Assembly: GCA_900317125.1 (NCBI GenBank)
Contig: ONFR01000035.1
Location: 1-37,869, forward strand
Direction of reading: 5' to 3'
From: an uncultured Bacteroidales bacterium
GTDB taxonomy: Bacteria > Bacteroidota > Bacteroidia > Bacteroidales > P3
DNA length: 37,869 nucleotides
Part shown: positions 16,401-24,526 of the stretch, one piece after another
Layout: each line of letters starts with the position of its first letter
Position numbering within the stretch: the first letter of the stretch is position 1
Position numbers and translations under genes: made by a program
The notes under the pieces: model-generated
The model's input: only the letters and a program-made list of their open reading frames with translations
The model's database searches: none
Told to the model about the DNA's origin: nothing

Positions 16401-17200
16401 TCGGTACGTCCTTCGTATTGCTCTTTATGGTCGGACAGATACTGTTGGAATGCCTCTTCTAGCAGTGGGCGGTATGTTCCTTCGTCAAACTCAACCCCCT
16501 TCAGCTCGGTGGCAAAGGTGGTGTGGCGGCAGTGGTCGCTCCAATAGGTGTCCAGCACACGTATCTCGGTCATACTTGGGTCGCGGTGCTCCTCGTCGTT
16601 GAAATAGCGCTGTATATGCTTGAAGTCGGCAAAGGTCATGGCCAGCCCCAGCGAGTTGTACAGTTGCTCCAGCTCTGGCTCGGCCATCGTGGCGAAGCCG
16701 TCGAGTATTGCCACGTCGGCAGGCTCGTCGTAGTGCTCTTCCAGAGTCTCGGGTTTGGCGGTGTCGCTCACGCGGCTGTCTACAGGGTTGACGCAGTGCT
16801 TCACCACCTCGTCGCGCTGTTCAGGGGTCAGGGCGCCGCTTATCACGTATGTCGTGGCCGAGCGGATGATAGGCTGTTCGGCGGGATTCAGCAGACGCAC
16901 ACATTGCATGGCACTGTCTGCACGTTGGTCGAACTGGCCGGGCAGATATTCCACCGAGAAGACGAAATCCTCCGCCTCATGAGGGAACTCCTCCTCATAC
17001 AACACATCCACCGGCGGTTCGGCAAACACCGTGCCGCAGGCTTTCTTGTACGTCTCGTCCGAAAGGTTCTCGATATCATAGCGCATCAGCATGCGGACCC
17101 CCTTGGGCTCCACACCCAGATACTTCTCCATCTCCTCTCTCAGGCTTTTGGCTTGGGCGGCAAAGTCACCCTTCTTTTCTACAAAAATTCTTCTTATCAT
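13451..17200 (-). CDS. purL: Phosphoribosylformylglycinamidine synthase, single-chain
   Basis: A 1249-residue large-type PurL that converts FGAR and glutamine to FGAM in purine synthesis. The N-terminal FGAR-AT domain (starting MIRRIFVEKKGDF) is followed by two AIRS-like halves, with DTYWSDHCRHTTFATEL, NETHNHPTEIEPFGGAATC, LLGGRTGRDGCGGATG and NDFGAGGVSVAIGELADG. A glutaminase domain starts near 990 (RVFIPAFPGTNCEYDSARA). Its nucleophile is the Cys in LGICNGFQAL, at about residue 1090, and its His-Glu pair is in ISHGEGRF. Length is slightly below the about 1300 of the E. coli enzyme. It is 30 bp downstream of the acyltransferase, and purE closes the same run. Confidence 0.97.
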   Translation of the reverse strand: MIRRIFVEKKGDFAAQAKSLREEMEKYLGVEPKGVRMLMRYDIENLSDETYKKACGTVFAEPPVDVLYEEEFPHEAEDFVFSVEYLPGQFDQRADSAMQCVRLLNPAEQPIIRSATTYVISGALTPEQRDEVVKHCVNPVDSRVSDTAKPETLEEHYDEPADVAILDGFATMAEPELEQLYNSLGLAMTFADFKHIQRYFNDEEHRDPSMTEIRVLDTYWSDHCRHTTFATELKGVEFDEGTYRPLLEEAFQQYLSDHKEQYEGRTDKYVCLMDLGTLAAKRLRKAGLLKDQEVSDEINACSIVVPVKMDGKTEEWLVNFKNETHNHPTEIEPFGGAATCLGGCIRDPLSGRTYVYQAMRVTGAADPRKPLSETLPGKLPQSKIVTTAAHGYSSYGNQIGLATGLVNEIYHPNYVAKRMEIGAVIAAAPRRQVKRLTSDPGDVIILLGGRTGRDGCGGATGASKAHNSSSLTTCGAEVQKGNAPTERKIQRLFRREEVSGLIKKCNDFGAGGVSVAIGELADGLQINLDKVPKKYAGLDGTELAISESQERMAVVVDPADAEKMLKYADEENLEAVVVATVTAEPRMVISWRGKEIVNLSRRFIDTNGAHQETEVRVAMPADKETAETGATTKQETVKSRWLDNLSNLNVCSQKGLVEMFDSTVGAGSVVMPYGGKTQMSPTQCMMGMLPTLTAECDTVTLMSYGYDPYLSSWSPFHGAAYAVVDSVAKIAAAGGNVSRVRLTFQEYFKKLGNNPYRWGEPFAALLGAYSAQMGLKLPAIGGKDSMSGTFNDIDVPPTMCSFAVGISNLKHVVTPELKQAGNYLYLLEVKPDKNGMPNYKMLLAMYNALYQAVGKGSIKSAYAVGFGGIAEAVSKMAFGNRMGVTFDGDFSEEELFEKKYGAIVVEVVNCGSLPAVARKIGRVTDTATFEIGGETIGMDEMQKAWTGTLESIFPTHSGAKNDTPVSQTQPYKAKQVYVCKHKVAKPRVFIPAFPGTNCEYDSARAFIRAGADADIMVFRNLNSQQIEESVDAFAKAINNSQIVMIPGGFSAGDEPDGSAKFITSVFRNPAISDAVMRLLNERDGLMLGICNGFQALVKLGLVPYGEIRPQSEDAPTLTFNTIGRHLSMIAHTKVVSNLSPWLQQAELGKTYVVPISHGEGRFVAPKEWIDRLFANGQVATQYVDLDGNATMQEPYNMNGSYMAIEGITSPDGRVLGKMAHSERWRPGTYRNIIGDQDQRIFESGVAYFA

Positions 17201-17230
17201 AGTGCTTATTGTTATCTGAATAGTTGTTTC

Positions 17231-17815
17231 TCAATCATTGTTTTGGTCCTGCTTGCGGGGTCGGATGGCCCAGCCTTCGGGATGTTTCGGTGGGAACTGG
17301 TTGAAGAACTCAATCATCTTCTCCACATCGGCGTCGTAGTCCCCTGTAGGCTGAATGGTCGGGCCGTAGCCGGCATGCTTCCGCTTGAAGTCCATAAATC
17401 CCAATACAATGGGCACTCCCGCCTTCGTGGCAATCTCGTAGAAACCCCGTTTGAAACGCTTTACGGGCTTTCGAGTGGCTTCGGGAGTGATGACAATGCA
17501 CACGTTATCGTCGTTCTTCAGCATCTCCACAGCCTTCTCCACCAGGTCGTTGTGACGGTTGCCGCGATCCACGGGCACCAGCCCCAGATGTAGCAGCAGT
17601 CTTCGCGTGAAGAAGTTGAAGAACTCCTTCTTCACCAGTATCTTTGGACGGACACCTGCGGCGAACAGTACGGCGGCCCCTACAATGTAATCGGCAAAAG
17701 CCGTGTGGGGTGCCACAGCCACAACGCAATGGCGCAATTCCGGCCTGTCTTTCAGGTCGGGAATCTCAAAGTGCCACCCGCTCAGCTTCACCAGTAGTAT
17801 CCAAATCTTTCTCAT
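17231..17815 (-). CDS. Lysophospholipid acyltransferase family protein (PlsC-like)
   Basis: A 194-residue protein of the glycerophosphate acyltransferase fold. The HX4D-type motif is APHTAFADYIVGA, followed by KILVKKEFFNFF, the conserved LGLVPVDRGN and a PEATRK block in place of the usual PEGTR. No membrane span is evident, though the N-terminal helix is hydrophobic. It is shorter than 1-acyl-sn-glycerol-3-phosphate acyltransferases (about 240), and matches the short Bacteroidetes form often annotated as acyltransferase or glycerol acyltransferase. It is the first gene after a promoter at about 17870, so it probably heads the operon that contains gpsA, a companion in phospholipid synthesis. 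The exact acyl acceptor is not determined. Confidence 0.85.
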   Translation of the reverse strand: MRKIWILLVKLSGWHFEIPDLKDRPELRHCVVAVAPHTAFADYIVGAAVLFAAGVRPKILVKKEFFNFFTRRLLLHLGLVPVDRGNRHNDLVEKAVEMLKNDDNVCIVITPEATRKPVKRFKRGFYEIATKAGVPIVLGFMDFKRKHAGYGPTIQPTGDYDADVEKMIEFFNQFPPKHPEGWAIRPRKQDQNND

Positions 17816-18097
17816 TGTTATACTATTATAAAATAATAAGCCCTTTTCGGCATGTTCTATTCAAACGTGCAAATATACAAAAAAAAAACAACATGGCAAT
17901 GCTTAATGCTCTTTTTTAACGCAACCTCCGATTAATAATTATTATGAATCCTCCTTTTAGAGGCAATTTTAAGAGGTTAACTTGATAGTGGTAAGAAATC
18001 CCGAACCCTAACACATGTCGACATCCGGCATATCCACTTCAAAAAAGTGGCACTCTGCCCAAAGACTCAACGATGTCTTACCAATGTGAAACTTTTT
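17816..18097. other. Divergent promoter region
   Basis: The gap between the acyltransferase start and the tRNA holds the minus-strand promoter at 17870 and, just beyond, the plus-strand promoter of the tRNA. The middle (about 17900-18090) shows no gene or further structure that I can support. Confidence 0.6.
17870..17899 (-). promoter_or_regulatory. Promoter for acyltransferase-purL operon
   Basis: On the minus strand a TTG (17899-17897) stands 19 bp upstream of TATATTTG (17877-17870), an exact -7 box. The start of transcription is expected near 17863, giving a leader of about 48 nt to the ATG at 17815. Confidence 0.7.
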
Positions 18098-18128
18098 TTT
18101 GCCATGTCAGACAATCTTTGTATATTTG
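18098..18128 (+). promoter_or_regulatory. tRNA-Ser promoter
   Basis: TTTG (18098-18101), a 19-bp spacer and TATATTTG (18121-18128) give a full-consensus Bacteroidetes promoter about 50 bp upstream of the tRNA 5' end. Confidence 0.8.
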
Positions 18129-18178
18129 CAAATCCAAATGGACAAGCATGTTGTTGTGCAACATATTGTCCGACAGAA

Positions 18179-18263
18179 GGAAAGATGGCAGAGCGGTCGA
18201 ATGCGGCGGTCTTGAAAACCGTTGACCTGCGAGGGTCCGGGGGTTCGAATCCCTCTCTTTCCG
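18179..18263 (+). tRNA. tRNA-Ser (anticodon UGA)
   Basis: An 85-nt tRNA with acceptor stem GGAAAGA (18179-18185) pairing with TCTTTCC (18256-18262) and discriminator G at 18263. The anticodon loop CTTGAAA is at 18211-18217 with anticodon TGA at 18213-18215. A long variable arm, as expected for Ser, precedes the T-arm GGGGG-TTCGAAT-CCCTC. CCA is not encoded. It reads UCA codons (and other UCN by wobble). It has its own promoter and terminator and is the only plus-strand gene between about 0.8 and 32 kb. Confidence 0.95.
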
Positions 18264-18266
18264 CTG

Positions 18267-18314
18267 AACAAAATACTCATAAGTTTATGCAGATAGACTT
18301 ATGAGTATTTTGTT
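18267..18314 (+). terminator. tRNA-Ser terminator, 17-bp perfect hairpin
   Basis: AACAAAATACTCATAAG (18267-18283) pairs perfectly with its reverse complement at 18298-18314, leaving a 14-nt loop. It begins 3 nt after the tRNA end. The A/T-rich outer stem provides U-runs in both directions, so it may also end the minus-strand T9SS gene whose stop is at 18345. Confidence 0.85.
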
Positions 18315-18344
18315 TTCCAATCATGGAATACAGAGTGGTGGGTG

Positions 18345-21300
18345 CTATCTGATGAGGGTGACGGTGCCCGTGAGCCTGTTGCGCTCATTGGGATTGACGT
18401 ATGTGGTGTAGACAGCGTGCCAGACATAGGTGGCTTGGGGCATTGGCCGTCCGTCGACCTTTCCGTCCCAATAGCCTTCGGGACCGTCCCAATGATAAAC
18501 TAGGGCGCCACGGCGGTCGAAGATGTCGACCGAGAGGGTGGCCACGCGTTGGCAGTGTATCTGGAACGTGTTATTAGTAGTTTGAGAGGGGGTGAAGACA
18601 TTAGGCGCAAAGAGACTAGGCTCCTCAAAAAAGAGAACGGCTTCGGTGGTGTCGTAACAACCTATCTCACTCTCAGCCACCAGTTGGACAATGATGGAAT
18701 CGTTGTCAAGCGGGTAGCAGTATTGAAACAGGTTGCGCGTGTCGGTAGCGTCGGGCAGGTACCATACGCGGGTGGTACTGCCGGAGCTGCGGTCGGAAAG
18801 CCAAATGTCGCAACGGGTATCGTAGTTGACGTATTGGCGGCTGGCATGGAGGCGGGCCTTGAGATCTCTCGAGACATGAAGGTTCATGACAATCACACTG
18901 TCGGCCCCGCGAGTGGTGTTGACAAGGACCGTGTCGCGGTGGTCGTCGGTGAAGAGAACTCCATTCCAAACAAGGGGCACATCGTAAGGACAGACCACGG
19001 TGTCGAGAAGAGTAAGCTGATTACGGTAGACGGAAAGCGTGTAAAGGATCACGCTGTCGCAGCCATGACTGTTGGCTCGTGGCAGGACGATAGCGATGGT
19101 GTCGGAGTCGTCATAGAAGGTTTGTCCATTAAAGGTATATGGCAGCTGGTTCTCGACAATGGTGTCGTTGATAACGGAATACGTGGTGCCATCGAACACG
19201 ACAGCAATGTGGTGGAACATCCCATCTACAAAAGTGAAAGTGTCAGGCTGCGTAATCTGCAAATCGTAAAACTGGAAAGTGTCGCCAGGACACAAATGGA
19301 CATATACTGTGTCGAAGACGGGACACGGAGGCATGACCACAAGGTGTTGAACCATCGTGTCGGCACATTCGCCGCTATCAATGCTGGCCACCAGCATTAC
19401 ATCATACTCACCCCAATGATAGTTATGCAAGGGGTTTGCATCTCTCGACATCGTGCTGTCGCCAAAATACCAGATGATGTCATCGCACTTGCGATGGGTG
19501 TAGGTCGGATTCTCATTAGTGGAACTGACGAAACTGCTGTCGATAAAAGCTATCTGCTGCAGGCAGTCAACGGTGTCGCCAAGGCGGTAGCCAAAGAGGG
19601 CATTGGGGAAACGGTACGCCGAACTGCTGTGCATGTCGAAACCACAGTATGCCGAGTTGGCACCCACGAAACTGAGATGGCAATAGCAGTCGATGGCGCT
19701 GTCGATGGTAAGAGTACGTTCGGTAGAGATAAGGCTGTCGGTCGCCGCATCATGCCAGGCATAGTTGAAGCCAAGAGGGGCGGTAAGGCTGTTGACATTG
19801 TCGCCGCAGTGATCGGCGATGAGCTGTTTGCGTCCGCAGGAGAAATTAAAGTAAGCATAGCCGTAGTGGGAGCCCTCGCCGCAGTCGTAAGTGGAGAGCT
19901 GAAGGTAAACGCGACGGCCGTGAAGTGGTGTCAGGTCGATGCCCACAAAAGTCCAGTCTTTCCACAGCACGTGGCCATTGACATTCCAGCCCAAAGTGGA
20001 ATCGGCAATAAAGTCGGCGGAATAGCAGTTGGCGTCGATGTCGACACCTTGCTCATCCTTGAGTCTGAAGGTGAATCGGGGCTGGGTGGAGGCGTCGTGG
20101 AGTGGGTCTTCCAGCACGGCGGCATATTTCATCGTAAGGAGGTCGTAGTACGATGTATCGACATCGTAGGCGTAGGTGATGCTTTCGCCCTCACTCCCGC
20201 TGAGCCAGTTGCCCAGACGTACTGTGGCCGTGTCGCCCTCGGGGATGACACGCAGTTGTCCTCCAGTGCGAGGGTCGGTGAGGAGTGAATCAGAACCTCT
20301 ATACACGGTATGGCGAGAGCGTGCGTCGGCAGAACCGTAGTCGATGGGACTGCTACTCCAGAAAGGATAGGAGAAGGAACCATAGGTGGTTGAAACCATG
20401 CAAGAATTTAGATTCGTATACTCGATGCAAGGGGATGGAGAGTCGCAAAACGCATTGAAGCCATAGAAATATTCACAACCGGACTCAATATCCATGTCGG
20501 CGTTGTTGTAGACCGCCACCTGATAGTAGTCGCCAGGAATTAAACCTGTGAGGAGGCAGTGGGTGCTGTCGCATTGAATAGTGTCGTATTCGTATTGCCG
20601 GTTGTGGTTCACCACCAACAGCCAATGGGTACCGTTGCCGTACTCAGTCCATGAGACATAGGCGCTTGTGGTGGTGATGCTGTCGATGCGGACATCGCGG
20701 CAGTCAACGCTGTCCTGCTCGCAAACAGGAGTGTGAAAACTGTGTTGCCCACAGCTCTGGGCTATGGTGCTGTCGACATTGTCGTTGCTGATATAGTAGT
20801 CGTACCATTGGTTGTTGTCCAGGGGGGCGAGGTAGGCATGGGTAGTGGTACACGTGTCGATGTTGACAACGCTGTCCCCGCTTCTCCAATAGTGGACATA
20901 CCAAACGGTTGCATTGGTCCGGTCGGCCCAACTGATTTCGGCGGAGTGGGGGTGGATGTTGGAAGCATAAATGTTGTAGATGGGATAGAGTCTGCTGCAG
21001 GTCTGGCCTCCCTGGGCTGGGGCTCCGCTGCAGAGGCCATTGTCGTGATTGTTGAACACGCGGAAATAGTACTGGTTATGCTGCAGGTTCAAGTTGGGTA
21101 TTCTGCAGTGCTGCTCTGTCACTGTGACTTGATTAAAGAGGTTGTATGGGCTGGTGCCGTAATACACGGTCCACGAGTTGGCATCGGTTGTGTCGTTCCA
21201 CATCAGCAAGGCTGTCGTCAGCCCGTCGAACGAAATGCTCAGGTCGCGACACTCCAGATTCGACAGGTCGCAGACATGGAGATAGATGCGATAGCCTATG

Positions 21301-23078
21301 GCGGGGAGGTACGAGTCGGCATGGAAATGGATTGTAGCTTGACGCCTGAGGAGGGGCAGGCTGTATTGGACGCCTTGGCCGCTGAGGGAGTAGGAGTACG
21401 ACCACCAATTCACATTGCTGTCGTAGATATGCAGATAGTCGCTGTCCTGCTTGATGTCGTAAACGACGGAATCGATAATGATGTCGCCGCTTGCCGAAAC
21501 CAGTTTCAGCCAACTGTTGCAAGGCGATGGATAGCTGTCGTCGTTGCCGGGGTTATGAATCAGATACTCGTGGCCAGGAAGGAGCGTGTCGACGGGACAT
21601 CCCTCGCGGGTGGTGTAACAGGCCATGGTCAGTGTGTCGTGATAGATATTCGAGTCGGCGGAACCGGAGAAGGCAGATTGAATGATATTGATGCGCACGG
21701 CATCGCTGCCCTGCGTCACGGTGACGACGGCAGTGCGGTCGACGGGGGAGAGGTTGGTGTCGACAGCAACCGTCAGGGTGTCGGCAGGACCGTTGCCCGT
21801 GTCAGGCGAGAGATGGACCCAGCTTTGGGCGCAACTGGCCGTCCAGGGTAGGGTGGAGGAGGTGTCGGGGAAAACGACAGGTCGCACCGTGCCACCCATC
21901 GATGGCAGGCTATAGGCGTAGCTGTCGCAGTGGAGCATTTGGTCGGGCTCCACACCGGCCAGCACGACATGGTGGGTGCTGTAATATGGCAGGATGTCAA
22001 CGACGTAGAATCCGTTGCAGAACCCCTCCCATCCCCAGTTGATATGGAACCTGTCGACAGCATCGTAGCCGTCAATCAGGAACGTATGCCGCGAACCTTC
22101 GCCGCCGTTCTGTCCGCAGCATGGCACCACTCGGGCATGGCTGAGCTCATATTTCAGCGTGTCGACCCATTGGTCGGCCGTCATGCTGTCGCGGTAAAGC
22201 ACCTGTATATCGTTGCGGAATCCGAAGTAACGCCAGAAGGCGTTCTGCAGACAGTTGGTGGCATTCGAATCGTTGCAGGCGAAGGCGGCGGTGCTGCTGT
22301 TGGGGCCATATTGTGTCTCAGTGGCCACCCCGCAATGGAAGAGCAGTTGGGCCACGGCGTTTCGTCTGTTCCAATCGGCATACCAGTCCAAGGCATCGGG
22401 CATCAGGCTCCACTGGTAGGTGGTGACACCAAAGTCGGCGTGCAGCACGCCGTAAGTGGTGTCGGTATAGCTATGTGCGCCCATGCCTGTGGCAGCGTGC
22501 TGCCAATAGCGCAGCACCTGGGCAAGCGCCACGGCCGCGTCACCCGCACGGGCATGGGTGCCGGTAGGGCTGTCGTAAGGGCAGGCCTCGCTGTAGTAGC
22601 CCGTCTGCCCCCAAGTCGTGGTGAGCAATGGCCCTACAGCGCCGCCGTTCGAGAACAACGGCCCTTCGAACGAATCGTCCAGCAGCACGTCCCATTGCCT
22701 GCGGACGCTTTCCGTAGTCTCGTAATTGTTGCTGATAGCCTTGCCGATGGCACGGGAGTAGCCCTCAAGCAATGAGCGGACACCCTCAACCCTCGCATCG
22801 AAATAATCGGAGAACGAATAGCCCAGGATGGGCTGTACCCGATCATCGCCCGCAACGAGAACGAAGCCCCTTTTGCCAGCGAGATTGAAAACGTAGACGT
22901 GTTCGATACCGAGGAGCCCTGAGGCATCCTCCAGCATTCTGGCGTCCGTGTCGTACAGCCCCGACTGTCGGGCAAAATGGGCGGCAGCCTGCCGCGCCTG
23001 CCCGGGAGTGACGGGCTCCGCACGAAGCAGCAAGGGTAACAGAACAAGAAAGACAATCAATAGCCGTTGTTTCATCAT
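18345..23078 (-). CDS. T9SS type B protein with catalytically dead C10-protease domain
   Basis: A protein of about 1577 residues, counted from the MMKQRLLIVFLVLLPLLL signal peptide at 23078; an upstream frame adds 16 unlikely residues. Residues about 20-390 match C10 proteases (TTTWGQTGYYSEACPYDS; HINWGWEGFCNGFY), and the His is kept at H331 (SRHTFLIDGYD). The nucleophile position reads AGDAAVALAQVLRYW: Asp180 replaces the Cys of GCVATA. A BACON-like domain follows (WTASCAQSWVHLSPDTGNG). Next come two or more fibronectin III-like segments, a PKD-like segment (IIWYFGDSTMSRDANP), and two repeats of the GCDS/GADS kind found in the protein at 35475. It ends with a CHU_C sorting domain (FAPNVFTPSQTTNNTF ... 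VDIFDRRGALVYHW). It is probably a large surface adhesin or substrate binder; the ligand is unknown. Confidence 0.9.
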   Translation of the reverse strand: MMKQRLLIVFLVLLPLLLRAEPVTPGQARQAAAHFARQSGLYDTDARMLEDASGLLGIEHVYVFNLAGKRGFVLVAGDDRVQPILGYSFSDYFDARVEGVRSLLEGYSRAIGKAISNNYETTESVRRQWDVLLDDSFEGPLFSNGGAVGPLLTTTWGQTGYYSEACPYDSPTGTHARAGDAAVALAQVLRYWQHAATGMGAHSYTDTTYGVLHADFGVTTYQWSLMPDALDWYADWNRRNAVAQLLFHCGVATETQYGPNSSTAAFACNDSNATNCLQNAFWRYFGFRNDIQVLYRDSMTADQWVDTLKYELSHARVVPCCGQNGGEGSRHTFLIDGYDAVDRFHINWGWEGFCNGFYVVDILPYYSTHHVVLAGVEPDQMLHCDSYAYSLPSMGGTVRPVVFPDTSSTLPWTASCAQSWVHLSPDTGNGPADTLTVAVDTNLSPVDRTAVVTVTQGSDAVRINIIQSAFSGSADSNIYHDTLTMACYTTREGCPVDTLLPGHEYLIHNPGNDDSYPSPCNSWLKLVSASGDIIIDSVVYDIKQDSDYLHIYDSNVNWWSYSYSLSGQGVQYSLPLLRRQATIHFHADSYLPAIGYRIYLHVCDLSNLECRDLSISFDGLTTALLMWNDTTDANSWTVYYGTSPYNLFNQVTVTEQHCRIPNLNLQHNQYYFRVFNNHDNGLCSGAPAQGGQTCSRLYPIYNIYASNIHPHSAEISWADRTNATVWYVHYWRSGDSVVNIDTCTTTHAYLAPLDNNQWYDYYISNDNVDSTIAQSCGQHSFHTPVCEQDSVDCRDVRIDSITTTSAYVSWTEYGNGTHWLLVVNHNRQYEYDTIQCDSTHCLLTGLIPGDYYQVAVYNNADMDIESGCEYFYGFNAFCDSPSPCIEYTNLNSCMVSTTYGSFSYPFWSSSPIDYGSADARSRHTVYRGSDSLLTDPRTGGQLRVIPEGDTATVRLGNWLSGSEGESITYAYDVDTSYYDLLTMKYAAVLEDPLHDASTQPRFTFRLKDEQGVDIDANCYSADFIADSTLGWNVNGHVLWKDWTFVGIDLTPLHGRRVYLQLSTYDCGEGSHYGYAYFNFSCGRKQLIADHCGDNVNSLTAPLGFNYAWHDAATDSLISTERTLTIDSAIDCYCHLSFVGANSAYCGFDMHSSSAYRFPNALFGYRLGDTVDCLQQIAFIDSSFVSSTNENPTYTHRKCDDIIWYFGDSTMSRDANPLHNYHWGEYDVMLVASIDSGECADTMVQHLVVMPPCPVFDTVYVHLCPGDTFQFYDLQITQPDTFTFVDGMFHHIAVVFDGTTYSVINDTIVENQLPYTFNGQTFYDDSDTIAIVLPRANSHGCDSVILYTLSVYRNQLTLLDTVVCPYDVPLVWNGVLFTDDHRDTVLVNTTRGADSVIVMNLHVSRDLKARLHASRQYVNYDTRCDIWLSDRSSGSTTRVWYLPDATDTRNLFQYCYPLDNDSIIVQLVAESEIGCYDTTEAVLFFEEPSLFAPNVFTPSQTTNNTFQIHCQRVATLSVDIFDRRGALVYHWDGPEGYWDGKVDGRPMPQATYVWHAVYTTYVNPNERNRLTGTVTLIR

Positions 23079-23407
23079 TCCAGTGGGTGTTGAGTGTTGG
23101 GTTGTATTAAAGCCGTTGCAGGACAAAAGTTCATTTTATCATCACGTTACCGATATACACGTCGGCACAGCGGGCCGGGGCCGGTTACCGACATATTATC
23201 GCGTTCAGCGTATCGCCAGGCGGTCACCACCAGCGATAAGCCGACGCTGCAAAATTACACAAAAATTCCCGATTACACACAGTCCGATAAACGCAAGCCA
23301 TGCAGCGCAATGCGTCAATCAGAACGCTTGTTGTTAAACCACAAAGCGTTACAGGCGAGACGACCTGCAGCGCCAACATGCACCAAGATTTGATTGTTGT
23401 GTGATAA
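23079..23407. other. Intergenic gap, no gene seen
   Basis: This 330-bp gap lies upstream of the large T9SS gene. It has no exact TAnnTTTG box on the minus strand; the nearest, near 23122, has mismatches. Short open frames are unlike any protein I know. Confidence 0.5.
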
Positions 23408-23716
23408 TTAACGGCGCAAATCATCCCGCCCTAAAAGAATCAGCCCCCTTTTGCCTGCAGCCTTAACAGGTGGTATGTGGTGGCCATTGGTGAAACAGTA
23501 TGTGTTGTCATATCGTGGCTGAAACATATATTTCCCCTTTGTGTTGATATCGCCCCATTTGCCGTTTCTGTCATCTTTTATGTTTGCCAACCCATTGACA
23601 AACATACCAGCCTGTTCGTAACAAGAATCAAACAGCCTATGCTTGTCAACATCGACAAATCCCTGCCGTGCAAATATTTTCAGTTTCTTGCTTATGTCTA
23701 AGGTTGATAGTTTTGG
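23408..23716 (-). pseudogene. WG-repeat protein fragment
   Basis: The frame stays open for 103 codons after an in-frame TGA but has no ATG until 23605. It encodes recognisable WG beta-repeats: ARQGFVDVDKHRLFDSCYEQ, AGMFVNGLANIKDDRNGKWG, then DINTKGKYMFQPRYDN and a final KRGLILLGR. WG-repeat proteins are usually several hundred residues with many repeats, and here only about two remain. The conserved repeats clearly start before the first ATG. The 5' end is therefore lost or frameshifted, and I call it a remnant. A -7-like box sits just upstream at 23762. Confidence 0.7.
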
Positions 23717-23761
23717 TCAAGATTTTATAGCCGTAAATTTTACCGCCGTTAAATTACGATA

Positions 23762-23769
23762 CAAAAGTA
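23762..23769 (-). promoter_or_regulatory. -7 box upstream of WG remnant
   Basis: The minus strand reads TACTTTTG, an exact TAnnTTTG box, about 45 bp upstream of the WG-repeat frame. No TTTG is found at the -33 distance, so it may be weak or dead. Confidence 0.4.
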
Positions 23770-23787
23770 CAACTTTTTTCTCACATG

Positions 23788-23811
23788 TTTATTCTCACAT
23801 GAGAGAATAAA
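23788..23811. repeat. Hairpin with 9-bp perfect arms
   Basis: TTTATTCTC (23788-23796) is the reverse complement of GAGAATAAA (23803-23811), with a 6-nt loop. It sits at the left edge of a palindrome-rich gap. Confidence 0.6.
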
Positions 23812-23828
23812 GTTTAAAAAATCGTGAA

Positions 23829-23905
23829 GGAAGCATCCAGTGAATGCTTCCGATAGTGAAGCGGAGAAATAGACCCTCCGCGGTCGAAGCGATGTCTTAA
23901 GTATC
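23829..23905 (+). repeat. Two-hairpin dispersed repeat, copy A
   Basis: The first stem is GGAAGCAT/ATGCTTCC (23829-23851). It is followed by the conserved box CGATAGTGAAGCGGAGAAA (23851-23869), then a second stem GACC/GGTC around a CTCCGC loop (23872-23885) and a possible third stem GCGAT/ATCGC. The same order, with different stem sequences, recurs at 29473-29533 on the other strand, and in weaker form at 24172-24210. Confidence 0.6.
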
Positions 23906-24052
23906 GCACCGCCGATTCAGTTCCGCGTCGCTACACAGTCGGTAGACTTGGTTAGAAATCCAGTCAGAGAGATTGGAGACATTGCGTTTGTTGCTGCCTA
24001 TGTTGAGGGTATTGAGGGATATTTCGCTAACTGAGCTGTAGCCGAAGTGTTC
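23897..24052 (-). other. Possible coding remnant of 51 residues
   Basis: A frame without a start codon, directly after an in-frame TGA, reads plausible protein (SVSEISLNTLNIGSNK ... WISNQVYRLCSDAELNRR) to a TAA. I do not recognise it. It adjoins hairpin copy A and could be the end of a lost gene or part of the repeat element. Confidence 0.3.
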
Positions 24053-24109
24053 TCATTTGCGGCAGGATGATAATGTCAAAACGAATTACAAATCAGGATA
24101 ATAATAAGT

Positions 24110-24128
24110 GTCGGATTGCAAATCCGAC
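24110..24128. repeat. Palindrome GTCGGATT-gca-AATCCGAC
   Basis: Perfect 8-bp arms separated by 3 bases, in the same palindrome-rich gap between the WG remnant and the accessory operon. Confidence 0.6.
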
Positions 24129-24171
24129 ACAACGAACCACGATTGGAACATCCGCTGCGACGGACCTGAAG

Positions 24172-24210
24172 AAAGCATCCACAGGATGCTTTTGGTAGCA
24201 ATGTGGAGAA
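24172..24210 (+). repeat. Two-hairpin dispersed repeat, copy B
   Basis: AAAGCATCC (24172-24180) and GGATGCTTT (24184-24192) form a perfect 9-bp stem with a 3-base loop. The tail TGGTAGCAATGTGGAGAA is a diverged form of the tails of copies A and C. The second hairpin is not clear in this copy. Confidence 0.5.
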
Positions 24211-24364
24211 TAACTGCTCAATATGTCGAGTCAGAGTAATGTCACCGAAAGAAAATCTCTCAATACAAATCTTCTTCCACAAATAATCTAACGACTAGAT
24301 TCAGATAAGCGGGCAGTATCAACATAATATGGTGCTGCCTTTATTTTATGTTGTTGTTTGAGTA

Positions 24365-24526
24365 TTAAGAAAGTTCCTGTATGATGGCATTGATTAGCAT
24401 AATGGTGGCTTGTTCATCACCGAATTCACTTCTAATAAGTAGCTCTAATACTTCATCTTCTGTCAACCCACTTTTTGAATAATTATTGTTGTTTTCACCC
24501 TCAGTTGGATAGAGAGGACAATTCAT
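24365..24526 (-). CDS. Short coupled protein, 53 residues
   Basis: A small acidic protein (MNCPLYPTEGENNNNYSKSG, then LTEDEVLELLIRSEFGDEQA and a final helix MLINAIIQEL). Its ATG overlaps the TGA of the upstream SHOCT/NTF2 gene (ATGA), the best support that it is real. The C-terminal half would form two amphipathic helices. No membrane segment or Cys cluster is present. It is the last gene of the accessory operon, and its function is unknown. Confidence 0.6.
   Translation of the reverse strand: MNCPLYPTEGENNNNYSKSGLTEDEVLELLIRSEFGDEQATIMLINAIIQELS

Noticed and set aside
13808..17593. Plus-strand frames of 100-364 codons across purL
   Set aside because: Shadows of purL and the acyltransferase, with no family resemblance.
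24076..24282. 68-residue minus frame across two palindromes
   Set aside because: It reads through hairpin repeats and contains no known domain, so it is more likely repeat sequence.
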